From: Geodermatophilus sabuli
GTDB taxonomy: Bacteria > Actinomycetota > Actinomycetes > Mycobacteriales > Geodermatophilaceae
Assembly (NCBI RefSeq): GCF_900215145.1
Contig: NZ_OBDO01000009.1
Coordinates: forward strand, 1 to 64,000
Direction of reading: 5' to 3'
Length of the DNA stretch: 64,000 nt
Positions 31,962 to 39,911 of the stretch are shown here, piece after piece. The notes beneath the pieces are model-generated. The model ran no database searches and was not told the origin of the DNA. It saw only the letters and a list, made by a program, of their open reading frames with translations. Position 1 is the stretch's first letter, and each line of letters opens with the position of its first letter. Both the position numbers and the translations under genes were made by a program.

Positions 31962-33158
31962 TCAGCGCTTGAGCGCGTACTCCTTCAGCAGGCCCCGGCT
32001 GATGATGGTCTTCTGGATCTCGCTGGTGCCCTCGCCGATGAGCAGGAACGGCGCCTCGCGCATCAGCCGCTCGATCTCGTACTCCTTGGAGTAGCCGTAC
32101 CCGCCGTGGATCCGGAAGGACTGCGTGGTCACCTCGGCGCAGTACTCACTCGCCAGCAGCTTCGCCATGCCGGCCTGGACGTCGTTGCGCTCGCCGGAGT
32201 CCTTGCCGCGGGCGGCGTGGACCATCATCAGGTGCGCGGCCTCGACCTTGGTCGCCATCTCGGCCAGCTGGAAGGCGATCGCCTGGTGCTGGGCGATCGG
32301 CTTGCCGAAGGTCTCCCGCTGCTGGGCGTAGGCCACCGCCAGCTCGAAGGCCCGGATCGAGATGCCGCAGGCGCGGGCGGCGACGTTGACCCGGCCCACC
32401 TCGACGCCGTCCATCATCTGCGTGAAGCCCCGGCCCGGCGTCCCGCCGAGGACGTCGGCGGCCGAGGCGCGGAAGCCGTCGAACACCAGCTCGGTGGTGT
32501 CCACGCCCTTGTAGCCCATCTTGTCGATCTTCCCGGGGATGGTGAGCCCGGGCAGCACCTCGCCGAAGCCGGCCGGCTTCTCGATGAGGAAGGTCGTCAG
32601 GTTCTGGTGCGCCTTCGCCGCGCCCTCCTCGGTGCGCACCAGCGCCGCGACCAGGGTGGAGGACCCGCCGTTGGTCAGCCACATCTTCTGGCCGTCGATG
32701 ACGTAGGAGTCGCCGTCGCGCACCGCCTTGGTGCGGATGCCCGCCACGTCGGACCCCAGCCCCGGCTCGGACATCGAGAACGCCCCGCGCACCTCACCGG
32801 CGGCCATCCGCGGCAGCAGCCGCTGCTTCTGCTCCTCGGTACCGTGCTGGACGAGCATGTAGGCGACGATGAAGTGGGTGTTGATGACGCCGGAGACGCT
32901 CATCCAGCCGCGGGCGATCTCCTCGACCACCAGCGCGTACGTCAGCAGCGACTCCCCCAGCCCGCCGTACTCCTCGGGGATCGTGAGGCCGAAGATGCCG
33001 AGCTCCTTCAGGCCCTCGACGATCTCGGTCGGGTAGACGTCGCCGTGCTCGAGCTCCTGGGCGTTCGGGATGATCTCCTTGTCCACGAAGCTCCGGACCG
33101 TCGCCAGGATCTCCTGCTGGACGTCGGTCAGGTCAGCGGTCTGCGCCAGACGGGTCAT
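31962..33158 (-). CDS. Acyl-CoA dehydrogenase
   Basis: A 398-residue FAD enzyme with the three ACAD domains: N-terminal helices, the middle strand domain with AFSMSEPGLGSDVAGIRTKA and DGQKMWLTNGG (flavin and substrate contacts), and the C-terminal helices with the FRIHGGYGYSKEYEIERLMREA block. It oxidises an acyl-CoA to the enoyl-CoA, passing electrons to ETF. The substrate could be a short or branched chain acyl-CoA. It lies on the same strand as the CitE/HpcH gene, but two plus-strand genes lie between them. Confidence 0.92.
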   Translation of the reverse strand: MTRLAQTADLTDVQQEILATVRSFVDKEIIPNAQELEHGDVYPTEIVEGLKELGIFGLTIPEEYGGLGESLLTYALVVEEIARGWMSVSGVINTHFIVAYMLVQHGTEEQKQRLLPRMAAGEVRGAFSMSEPGLGSDVAGIRTKAVRDGDSYVIDGQKMWLTNGGSSTLVAALVRTEEGAAKAHQNLTTFLIEKPAGFGEVLPGLTIPGKIDKMGYKGVDTTELVFDGFRASAADVLGGTPGRGFTQMMDGVEVGRVNVAARACGISIRAFELAVAYAQQRETFGKPIAQHQAIAFQLAEMATKVEAAHLMMVHAARGKDSGERNDVQAGMAKLLASEYCAEVTTQSFRIHGGYGYSKEYEIERLMREAPFLLIGEGTSEIQKTIISRGLLKEYALKR

Positions 33159-33265
33159 CGCGTCGCTCCTCCGGGACTCCGGTGTCCGTGGTTACCGGTG
33201 AGTATGGAGCACTCCCTCCGGCGCCCGTCGTGGCCCTCGTCACGTCCGGCCGGACGGTCGGCGTC

Positions 33266-33940
33266 GTGCGGGTGACCGCCCGGCGCGCCGCCGTCCTCAC
33301 CGCCTGCCTCCTGCTGGCCGGCTGCGGCGGCGAGGCCGCTGACCCGGAACCGCGTGCGGAGCCGGCCCCCGCCGAGGCCGGGCAGTCGGCGGCGTCGACC
33401 GCCGACCCGGCGACGGCGACCACCCCCGCGGAGGCCGCGCTGGCCGTGGCGCTGCGCGCCGAGGACCTCCCCGCCGGCTGGACGGTGCAGGCCAACCCGG
33501 TGGCCGACGGCGACCTGTCCGACGACCCGAGCCTCGAGGGCATCTGCGGTGTCTCCTTTCCCTCGGAGGCACACCGGACGGCGAAGCACCCCGTCGTCGG
33601 GCTGGACCCCGAGGGCACCGCGACGGTGGTCTCCGAGGCGATCGCCTACGACTCCGCCGACGCCGGCGCACTCGCGCTGACCGAGCTGCGTGACGCCTTC
33701 GAGTCCTGCCCGGCCGGCGACCGGACCCTCGTCGAGCCCCCGGCCGTCGAGGGGCTCGCCGGCACCGTCGTCGCCGTCCGCTACCGGCTGGCGGACGGCA
33801 CGACCCAGGACGTCGTCGCCCAGGGGCGTGGCGCGGTGGTGTCGGTGCTCATCGCGGAGGATCCTGCGGCGGGCGCAGCGGCGGCCGGGAGCATCGCCAC
33901 CCGGATGGCGGCCCTGCCCGCGCCGGCGATCGGCGGCTGA
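33266..33940 (+). CDS. Lipoprotein, unknown function
   Basis: A 224-residue exported lipoprotein. Signal peptide RVTARRAAVLTACLLLAGC with lipobox LAGC, then an Ala/Pro/Glu-rich linker and a globular domain (LPAGWTVQANPV, ICGVSFPSEAHR, FESCPAGDRT, two cysteines probably paired). This domain looks like the PknH-like or sensor-type extracellular domains seen in many actinobacterial lipoproteins. GTG 33266 is a tentative start; the GTG six bases later also fits, and an upstream GTG would put over 25 residues before the signal. Confidence 0.7.
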   Translation: MRVTARRAAVLTACLLLAGCGGEAADPEPRAEPAPAEAGQSAASTADPATATTPAEAALAVALRAEDLPAGWTVQANPVADGDLSDDPSLEGICGVSFPSEAHRTAKHPVVGLDPEGTATVVSEAIAYDSADAGALALTELRDAFESCPAGDRTLVEPPAVEGLAGTVVAVRYRLADGTTQDVVAQGRGAVVSVLIAEDPAAGAAAAGSIATRMAALPAPAIGG

Positions 33941-33965
33941 GCCGCCCCACGACGAGAGGACCCGC

Positions 33966-34442
33966 ATGAGCAGCGACGACGGCCTGTACCGGGGCGATGC
34001 CCCGAGCTCCCCGCCGCCGCACCAGCCGGCCGTCGGCGCCGCGCCGGGCCACGGCGCACCGCCCGGCTACGGCCCGCCCCTCGGGTACGCCCCGCCGCCC
34101 GGACACGGCGCCGGCTACGGCCCGCCTCCCGGCTACGGCCTACCTCCCGGCTACGGCCCGCCTCCCGGCTACGGGCCCCCGCCCGGCTACCCCGGCCACT
34201 TCCGCCGGCCCACCAACACGATGGCCATCCTCGCCCTGGTGATGGCCTTCGTCTTCGCCCCGGCCGGCCTGGTCCTCGGGGTCGTGGCCCGCCGGCAGAT
34301 CCGGGAGACCGGCGAGGAGGGCGACGGCCTAGCCCTGGCCGGGATCATCATCGGGGCGATCGCCTGCGCGCTCGTCGTCCTCGCGTTGGTGCTGTGGTTC
34401 GTCGCGCTCGCCTCGCTGTCGAGCGTCTCCTTCGGCCCCTGA
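33966..34442 (+). CDS. DUF4190 membrane protein with PPGYG repeats
   Basis: A 158-residue protein. The cytosolic N-terminal half consists of tandem P-P-G-Y-G-type units (about residues 32-78). The second half has two membrane helices (TMAILALVMAFVFAPAGLVL and IIIGAIACALVVLALVL) separated by ARRQIRETGEEGDGLA, the usual DUF4190 loop. Function unknown; such proteins are frequent near exported proteins in actinobacteria. ATG has GAGAGGA upstream. Confidence 0.8.
   Translation: MSSDDGLYRGDAPSSPPPHQPAVGAAPGHGAPPGYGPPLGYAPPPGHGAGYGPPPGYGLPPGYGPPPGYGPPPGYPGHFRRPTNTMAILALVMAFVFAPAGLVLGVVARRQIRETGEEGDGLALAGIIIGAIACALVVLALVLWFVALASLSSVSFGP
34056..34200 (+). repeat. Imperfect 18 bp coding tandem repeats
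   Basis: Units close to ggctacggcccgcctccc repeat about six times and encode the PPGYG tract of the DUF4190 protein. The best-conserved part is 34111-34188. Copy number is likely to vary between strains. Confidence 0.75.
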
Positions 34443-34452
34443 GGAGGCTCCG

Positions 34453-35406
34453 TCAGGACTCCGGCGGGGTGAAGGACGTGGTGCGCTGCATGCCGGCGGC
34501 GCGGCCCTTGCCGGCGATGACCAGGGCCATCTTGCGGCTGGCCTCGTCGATCATCTCGTCGCCCAGCATCGCCGAGCCCTTGGCGCCGCCGGCCTCCGAG
34601 GTGGACCACTGGTAGGCGTCGAGGATCAGCTCGGCGTGGTCGTAGTCGGCCTGGGACGGCGCGTAGATCTCGTTCGCCGCGTCGATCTGGCCCGGGTGCA
34701 GCACCCACTTGCCGTCGAAGCCGAGCACCGCCGAGCGCTTGGCCACCTCGCGGAACGCCTCCACGTCGCGGACCTGCAGGAACGGCCCGTCGATGGCCTG
34801 CACCCCGCGGGCGCGGGCGGCCATCAGGATCTGCATGAGGATGTAGTGGAACGGGTCGCCGGCGTAGTCCGGATGCAGCGCGCCCACCACGAGTGACTTC
34901 ATGTTGATGCTGGCCATGAAGTCGGCCGGGCCGAAGATGATCGTCTCGATCCGCGGGCTGGCGAACGCGATCGCGTTGACGTTGATCAGGCCCTGCGCGT
35001 TCTCGATCTGCGCCTCGATGCCGATCCGGCCCACCTCCAGGCCGGTGGACTTCTCGATCTGGGTGAGCAGCAGGTCCAGCGCCTGCACCTGGGCGGCGTC
35101 GACCACCTTGGGCAGCATCAGGCAGTCCAGGTTCGCCCCGGCGCCCGCCACGACCTCGATCACGTCGGAATAGGTCCACTCCGTCGTCCAGTCGTTGACC
35201 CGGACGGTGCGGATCTTCTCCCCCCACCCGCCCTCGTTCAGCGCCGCGACGATGTTCTTGCGCGCACCCGGCTTGGCCAGTGGCGCGCAGGCGTCCTCCA
35301 GGTCGAGGAACACCTGGTCGGCCGGCAGGCCCTTCGCCTTCTCCAGGAACCGCGGGTTGCTGCCCGGGACGGCGAGGTTGGAACGGCGGGATCGGAGCTC
35401 GGCCAC
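34453..35406 (-). CDS. HpcH/HpaI aldolase / CitE family lyase
   Basis: A 317-residue TIM-barrel enzyme of the citrate lyase beta subunit-like (CitE/malyl-CoA lyase) family. Landmarks are the N-terminal SNLAVPGSNPRFLEKA, DQVFLDLEDACAPLAK with the Mg-binding acidic residues, the catalytic-type GIEAQIENAQGL, and FGPADFMASI. It cleaves or forms a C-C bond of a CoA thioester such as malyl- or methylmalyl-CoA. No CitF partner is present, so it works alone. Together with the acyl-CoA dehydrogenase it may belong to a CoA-thioester catabolic route. Confidence 0.87.
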   Translation of the reverse strand: MAELRSRRSNLAVPGSNPRFLEKAKGLPADQVFLDLEDACAPLAKPGARKNIVAALNEGGWGEKIRTVRVNDWTTEWTYSDVIEVVAGAGANLDCLMLPKVVDAAQVQALDLLLTQIEKSTGLEVGRIGIEAQIENAQGLINVNAIAFASPRIETIIFGPADFMASINMKSLVVGALHPDYAGDPFHYILMQILMAARARGVQAIDGPFLQVRDVEAFREVAKRSAVLGFDGKWVLHPGQIDAANEIYAPSQADYDHAELILDAYQWSTSEAGGAKGSAMLGDEMIDEASRKMALVIAGKGRAAGMQRTTSFTPPES

Positions 35407-35479
35407 GGTGCCTCCGCTTCAAGGGATCAGGTCGTCACCGGAGACTAGCCAGGAGGGCAGAAATGGCCATTTCCGCCCC

Positions 35480-36373
35480 TCAGGTGGCCGGTTCCACCAG
35501 GGTCGAGGGCCGGCTGGCCCGCACCACGAGCGCGACACCGACGACGACGAGCAGCACGCCGGGCAGCGCGAGCAGCGGCGGCACCTGCCCGAGCAGTACC
35601 ACCGCGAACAGCAGCGCCCCGGGCACCTCGAGCAGGACGACGAGGGAGACGACCGTCGGGCCGACCGAGGAGAGCACCAGGTTGAGCAGCGTGTGGCCGA
35701 GCAGCTGCGCGCAGACCGTGATCGCCGCGATGAGCAGCCAGTCCCTCCCGCTGAAGCCGGCCAGCGGGGCGTCGACCACGACCGCGCCGACGGCGATGGC
35801 CAGCGCGCAGACGGAGTAGCAGACCACCGCGTACGCCGAGGTGGTCAGCCGCTGCCGGGCCCGCGCGCCGGCCAGCACGTACCCGCCGGCGCAGATGGCC
35901 CCGAGCAGCGCCAGGGCGTCCCCGGCCAGCGCCCGCACGCTGACGCTGACGTCCACCCCGGCGATGAGGGCGACGCCGACCACCGCGAGCACCAGCCCCC
36001 ACCAGATCGCCGCGGGCAGCCGCACGCCGCTGAGCCGGGTGGCCAGCGCCGTCCAGACGGGGGTCGTCGTGACCAGGGCGGTCGAGGCGGCGACCGTCGT
36101 CATCGACAGGCTGGGCAGCCAGGCGGCGAAGTGCGCGGCGAGGAACAGCCCGGCCACCACCGAGCTGCCGAGGTGGCGCGGGCGCAGGCCGGCCAGGGTC
36201 GACCGGTCCCGGAGCAGCAGCACCGGGAGCAGCACCGCCGCCCCGCCCACGTTGCGCCAGAAGGCCAGCGCCAGCATCGGCGCGGTCACCAGGGTGGTCA
36301 GCGGCGCCGACAGCGAGATGCCGAGGACGGCCAGCGCGATGATCCCGACGTCCCGGCCGCCGGGCCGGTGCAC
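35480..36373 (-). CDS. EamA/DMT superfamily transporter
   Basis: A 297-residue membrane protein with ten predicted helices in two EamA repeats (about residues 10-140 and 155-285). It begins DVGIIALAVLGISLSAPL and ends with a short cytosolic tail. The family exports amino acids, metabolites or drugs. GTG 36373 is the clear start codon; a CTG overlapping the PhzF stop would extend it by about 13 residues. It follows the PhzF-like gene closely and is probably co-transcribed. Confidence 0.85.
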   Translation of the reverse strand: MHRPGGRDVGIIALAVLGISLSAPLTTLVTAPMLALAFWRNVGGAAVLLPVLLLRDRSTLAGLRPRHLGSSVVAGLFLAAHFAAWLPSLSMTTVAASTALVTTTPVWTALATRLSGVRLPAAIWWGLVLAVVGVALIAGVDVSVSVRALAGDALALLGAICAGGYVLAGARARQRLTTSAYAVVCYSVCALAIAVGAVVVDAPLAGFSGRDWLLIAAITVCAQLLGHTLLNLVLSSVGPTVVSLVVLLEVPGALLFAVVLLGQVPPLLALPGVLLVVVGVALVVRASRPSTLVEPAT

Positions 36374-36411
36374 CGCCCACGCGGCGGAAGCGGTGGACGC
36401 GGCGGGAGTGC

Positions 36412-37290
36412 TCAGCGCGGCACCCGGATCCGGCCCCGGGCGACCGGCACCACCGCCCCCTGCACGGTGGCCGCGGTGGCCCGCCCCCCGGCGGCGGTGA
36501 CGGTGCAGGTCAGCACCGACGGGCGGCCCAGCGCCTCACCCTGGCGGACGACGTAGGACGACGTGCCGTCGGGGGCGAGCAGCCCGGCGGCGACCAGCCA
36601 GACGCCCGCGCCCAGGGCGGCCGAGCCGGTGGCGGGGTCCTCGCCCCACGCCAGGTCGTTCGCGAACACCCGCGCGTAGGCGGTGGAGGTCGCGGCGTCC
36701 CACGACAGCACCGAGACCCCTTCCCCCACGCCGAGCTCGCCGAGGAGCGCGGGGACCGGCGCCGCGTCGTCGACCACCTCGGGCCGGACCGCCAGGAAGC
36801 CGAACGGCAGCCCGCACCCGGCGACGTGCGCGGGCAGGCCGACGACGTCGGCGGCCGACAGGCCCATGGCCTCGGCCAGCACCCCCGGCTCCGGGCCGTC
36901 CTCGAGCGTGGGCCGCCCGCCGGAGAGGGTGGCGCCGTCGTCGTCCACCACGACGTCGAGGACGCCGGCGCCGCACTCCTGGCGCACGGTGCCCGCCGGT
37001 GACCGTCCGGCCCGGACCAGCGTGTGTGCCGCGCCGACGCTCGGGTGGCCGGCGAAGGGCAGCTCGGCGAACGGCGTGAAGATGCGCACCCGGTACGTGG
37101 CGCCGGAGCCCTCGGTCGGCGCGCACAGGAACGAGGTCTCCGACAGGTGGAACTCGAAGGCCAGCGCCTGGCACTGCTCGGTGGTCAGCCCGTCGGCGTC
37201 GAAGACGACGGCCAGCGGGTTGCCCGCGAACGCGCGCGGGGCGAAGACGTCGACGACCTCGTACTCGAGTTCGGGTCCAGGGGACGACAC
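36412..37290 (-). CDS. PhzF family isomerase/epimerase-like protein
   Basis: A 292-residue protein of the diaminopimelate epimerase-like fold. The N terminus YEVVDVFAPRAFAGNPLAVV, FHLSETSFLC with the catalytic-type Glu, IFTPFAELPFAGHPSVGAAH, and EDPATGSAALGAGVWL are all family signatures. PhzF isomerises dihydro-hydroxyanthranilate in phenazine synthesis, but most homologues have unknown substrates, and no phz genes are present here. GTG 37290 is preferred because it starts just before the first strand. Confidence 0.88.
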   Translation of the reverse strand: MSSPGPELEYEVVDVFAPRAFAGNPLAVVFDADGLTTEQCQALAFEFHLSETSFLCAPTEGSGATYRVRIFTPFAELPFAGHPSVGAAHTLVRAGRSPAGTVRQECGAGVLDVVVDDDGATLSGGRPTLEDGPEPGVLAEAMGLSAADVVGLPAHVAGCGLPFGFLAVRPEVVDDAAPVPALLGELGVGEGVSVLSWDAATSTAYARVFANDLAWGEDPATGSAALGAGVWLVAAGLLAPDGTSSYVVRQGEALGRPSVLTCTVTAAGGRATAATVQGAVVPVARGRIRVPR

Positions 37291-37396
37291 GCCGCCGACG
37301 GTAGCCTCAGCGCCGGCGACCTGGCCTCGTGAGGTCACGCGCATCCAGCTACCGCACCCTCGGCACGGAGCCGACGAGCGCCATCGAGGAGGTTCC

Positions 37397-38635
37397 GTGA
37401 CGACGGTGACGAGGGCCTACGTGTCCCGGCTGGCCGGGCTGCCGGTGTTCGACCCCAACGGCGACCGCGTCGGCAAGGTCCGCGACGCCGTCGTCGCGCT
37501 GCGCGTGGGGACGGCGGCTCCCCGGGTGCTGGGGCTGGTGGTCGAGGTCGCCGCCCGCCGGCGCATCTTCGTGCCGATGGGCCGGGTGACCGCGGTCGAC
37601 ACCGGCGCGGTCGTGCTGGCCTCGGGCACGCTGAACCTCAAGCGCTTCGAGCAGCGGGCCGGCGAGACCCTGGTCCTCGGCGAGCTGCTGGACCGCTCGG
37701 TGCGCATCGCGGAGTCCGACCGCCCGGCGCACGTGGTCGACGCCGGGATGGAGCAGACCCGCACCGGCGACTGGGTGCTGTCCCGGCTCGCCGTCCAGGA
37801 ACCCGGCCGGCTGGGCCGCCGCGGGCAGCTGCACACGCTGGCCTGGGACGAGGTCACCGGCCTGGCGCTGCCGCAGACCGGCCAGGGCGCCGAGACGCTG
37901 ATCGCCACCTACCGCGAGCTCAACGCCGCCGACCTCGCCCACGCGCTGCAGGACCTGCCGATCAAGCGCCGGCACGAGGTCGCCGAGGCGCTGGACGACG
38001 AGCGGCTGGCCGACGTCCTCGGGGAGCTGCCGGAGGCCGACCAGATCACCATCCTCGGCACCCTCGCCGAGTCGCGCGCCGCCGACGTCCTGGAGGTGAT
38101 GGACCCCGACGACGCCGCCGACCTGCTCGCCGAGCTGTCCAACGTGGACCGCAACCGGCTGCTGGAGCTCATGGAGCCCGACGAGGCCGAGCCGGTGCGC
38201 CAGCTGCTGCAGTACTCCGAGGACACCGCCGGCGGGATCATGACCAGCGAGCCGGTGATCCTCTCCCCCGACGCCACCATCGCCGAGGCGCTGGCCCGGG
38301 TGCGCGAGCCGGAGCTGACCCCGGCGCTGGCCAGCCAGGTGTACGTGTGCCGGCCGCCCTCGGCCACGCCCACCGGCCGCTACCTCGGGCTGGCCCACAT
38401 CCAGCGGCTGCTGCGCGAACCGCCGTCCACGCTGGTCAGCGGGGTTCTCGACGACCTGGAGCCGCTGCGTCCGGAGGCCCCGCTGGCCGAGGTGACCCGC
38501 TACTTCGCCACCTACAACCTGGTCGCCGCCCCGGTCGTGGACACCCAGGGCCGGCTGGTGGGCGCGGTCAGCGTCGACGACGTGCTCGACCACCTGCTGC
38601 CCGAGAACTGGCGCGAGCGGGCCCGCCGTGGCTGA
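37397..38635 (+). CDS. MgtE N-terminal domain/CBS-domain protein without channel
   Basis: A 412-residue soluble protein. Residues 1-90 form a PRC-barrel-like domain (FDPNGDRVGKVRDAVVAL). Residues about 170-270 are an MgtE N-terminal helical domain (LPIKRRHEVAEALDDERLAD through LLELMEPDEAEPVRQLLQY). Two CBS domains follow (GGIMTSEPVILSPDATIAEA and YNLVAAPVVDTQGRLVGAVS). The MgtE membrane channel is absent. It may sense Mg2+ or nucleotides and regulate the DUF1003 protein encoded by the overlapping next gene (inference). GTG follows GAGGAGGTT. Confidence 0.87.
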   Translation: MTTVTRAYVSRLAGLPVFDPNGDRVGKVRDAVVALRVGTAAPRVLGLVVEVAARRRIFVPMGRVTAVDTGAVVLASGTLNLKRFEQRAGETLVLGELLDRSVRIAESDRPAHVVDAGMEQTRTGDWVLSRLAVQEPGRLGRRGQLHTLAWDEVTGLALPQTGQGAETLIATYRELNAADLAHALQDLPIKRRHEVAEALDDERLADVLGELPEADQITILGTLAESRAADVLEVMDPDDAADLLAELSNVDRNRLLELMEPDEAEPVRQLLQYSEDTAGGIMTSEPVILSPDATIAEALARVREPELTPALASQVYVCRPPSATPTGRYLGLAHIQRLLREPPSTLVSGVLDDLEPLRPEAPLAEVTRYFATYNLVAAPVVDTQGRLVGAVSVDDVLDHLLPENWRERARRG

Positions 38636-39158
38636 GGGCCGCCGCCTCGACGTCCCCCGGGGTGCGCGCGGGTTCGGCAGCTTCCTGCGGCTGGACCCCG
38701 ACGCGGTCGGCCGGTTCGCCGAGGGCATCGCCAGGTTCCTCGGCACCGGCCGGTTCCTCGCCGTCCAGACGGTGATCGTCATCGTCTGGATCGTCCTCAA
38801 CGTCTTCGCGATCCGCCTGCAGTGGGACCCCTATCCCTTCATCCTGCTCAACCTGGCGTTCTCCACCCAGGCCGCCTATGCGGCGCCGCTGATCCTGCTG
38901 GCCCAGAACCGGCAGGCCGACCGCGACCGGGTGCAGGCCGAGGAGGACCGCGCCCGCGCGGCGTCCACCCGCGCCGACACCGAGTACCTGGCCCGGGAGC
39001 TGGCCTCGCTGCGGGTCGCCGTCGGTGAGCTGGCCACCCGCGACTTCATCCGTGGCGAGCTGAACCGGCTGGTCCACGACGAGGACGACGAGCACGGCGA
39101 CCGGAAGAAGAAGGGCGGCGGCAAGAAGCGCCGGGAGGTCGTGGACCCGACCGTGTGA
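38628..39158 (+). CDS. DUF1003 membrane protein
   Basis: A 176-residue protein. Two membrane helices (about residues 47-65 and 75-100) carry the DUF1003 pattern FLAVQTVIVIVWIVLNVF and WDPYPFILLNLAFSTQAAYA. A coiled-coil rich in Arg/Glu (RQADRDRVQAEEDRARAAS) and a very basic tail (KKKGGGKKRR) follow. The GTG start overlaps the MgtE-N/CBS gene by 8 bp, so both products are made together. The same gene pair is widely conserved in actinobacteria. Confidence 0.87.
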   Translation: MAEGRRLDVPRGARGFGSFLRLDPDAVGRFAEGIARFLGTGRFLAVQTVIVIVWIVLNVFAIRLQWDPYPFILLNLAFSTQAAYAAPLILLAQNRQADRDRVQAEEDRARAASTRADTEYLARELASLRVAVGELATRDFIRGELNRLVHDEDDEHGDRKKKGGGKKRREVVDPTV

Positions 39159-39201
39159 CCACCCCGGGCCCGCGACGGGCGGGCCCGACCCGACGTGACA
39201 C

Positions 39202-39235
39202 GCTGCACTCCCTGCAACGTTGCACACTGTGCAGC
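39202..39235. promoter_or_regulatory. Nested palindromic operator upstream of tetR/DHA2 pump
   Basis: A two-layer dyad with one centre: outer arms gctgcac (39202-39208) and gtgcagc (39229-39235), inner perfect palindrome tgcaacgttgca (39213-39224). It ends 8 bp before the TetR start codon, as expected for an autoregulated repressor. Size and symmetry fit a TetR dimer pair. Confidence 0.75.
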
Positions 39236-39243
39236 CCGGGTGC

Positions 39244-39864
39244 ATGATCGTCGCCGTGGCTGAACGGGGTCTGCGCGAGCGGAAGAAGGCCGGCACCCGC
39301 GAGGCGCTGGCCGCCGCCACGCTGCAGCTGGCCGTGGAACGCGGCTGGGAGCACGTGACCGTCGAGGCGATCACCGCCGCGGCGGACGTGTCCTACCGGA
39401 CGTTCTTCAACCACTTCTCCGCCAAGGAGGAGGCGCTGCTGGTCCCCGCCGGCCCGGACCAGCCCCGCCTGTCGGCCCGGCTGCGCGCCCAGCCGCCCGG
39501 CACCGCGGTGCTCGACGCCGTCCGGGCCGCGCTGCACGAGGAGCTGGCCGAGCTCGAGCGCGACCCCGCTGCCCTGCGGGACCGGATGACCGTCGTCCTG
39601 GCCACCCCCTCGCTCATCCCCCGGCTGGTCGAGATGGGCTCGGCCGACGAGCGGGAGACGGCCCAGGCCATCGCCGAGCGCACCGGCCAGGACGTCGAGG
39701 CCGACCTCTACCCCGCCCTGCTCGCCGCCGTCGTCTCCGCCGCCGTGCGGGTGACCCTGTGGCGCTGGCAGCAGCTCGGCGGCGCGACCGGGCTGGTGAC
39801 GGTGGTCGACGAGGCGCTGGACGCCCTCGCCGGCGGGCTCCCGCCCCCTCCACCGGTCGCCTGA
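39244..39864 (+). CDS. TetR family repressor
   Basis: A 206-residue repressor. The N-terminal helix-turn-helix domain (LRERKKAGTREALAAATLQLA, VEAITAAADVSYRTFFNHF, the recognition helix with FNHF) is followed by an effector domain of helices. The start may be ATG 39244 or GTG 39256. It is 47 bp upstream of a DHA2 efflux pump and behind a strong palindrome, so it most likely represses its own operon until a drug binds. Confidence 0.9.
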   Translation: MIVAVAERGLRERKKAGTREALAAATLQLAVERGWEHVTVEAITAAADVSYRTFFNHFSAKEEALLVPAGPDQPRLSARLRAQPPGTAVLDAVRAALHEELAELERDPAALRDRMTVVLATPSLIPRLVEMGSADERETAQAIAERTGQDVEADLYPALLAAVVSAAVRVTLWRWQQLGGATGLVTVVDEALDALAGGLPPPPPVA

Positions 39865-39911
39865 CCCCTCCCGCACGCCTCTCCCCCGACACCCCCACCG
39901 ACAGGAGCAGC

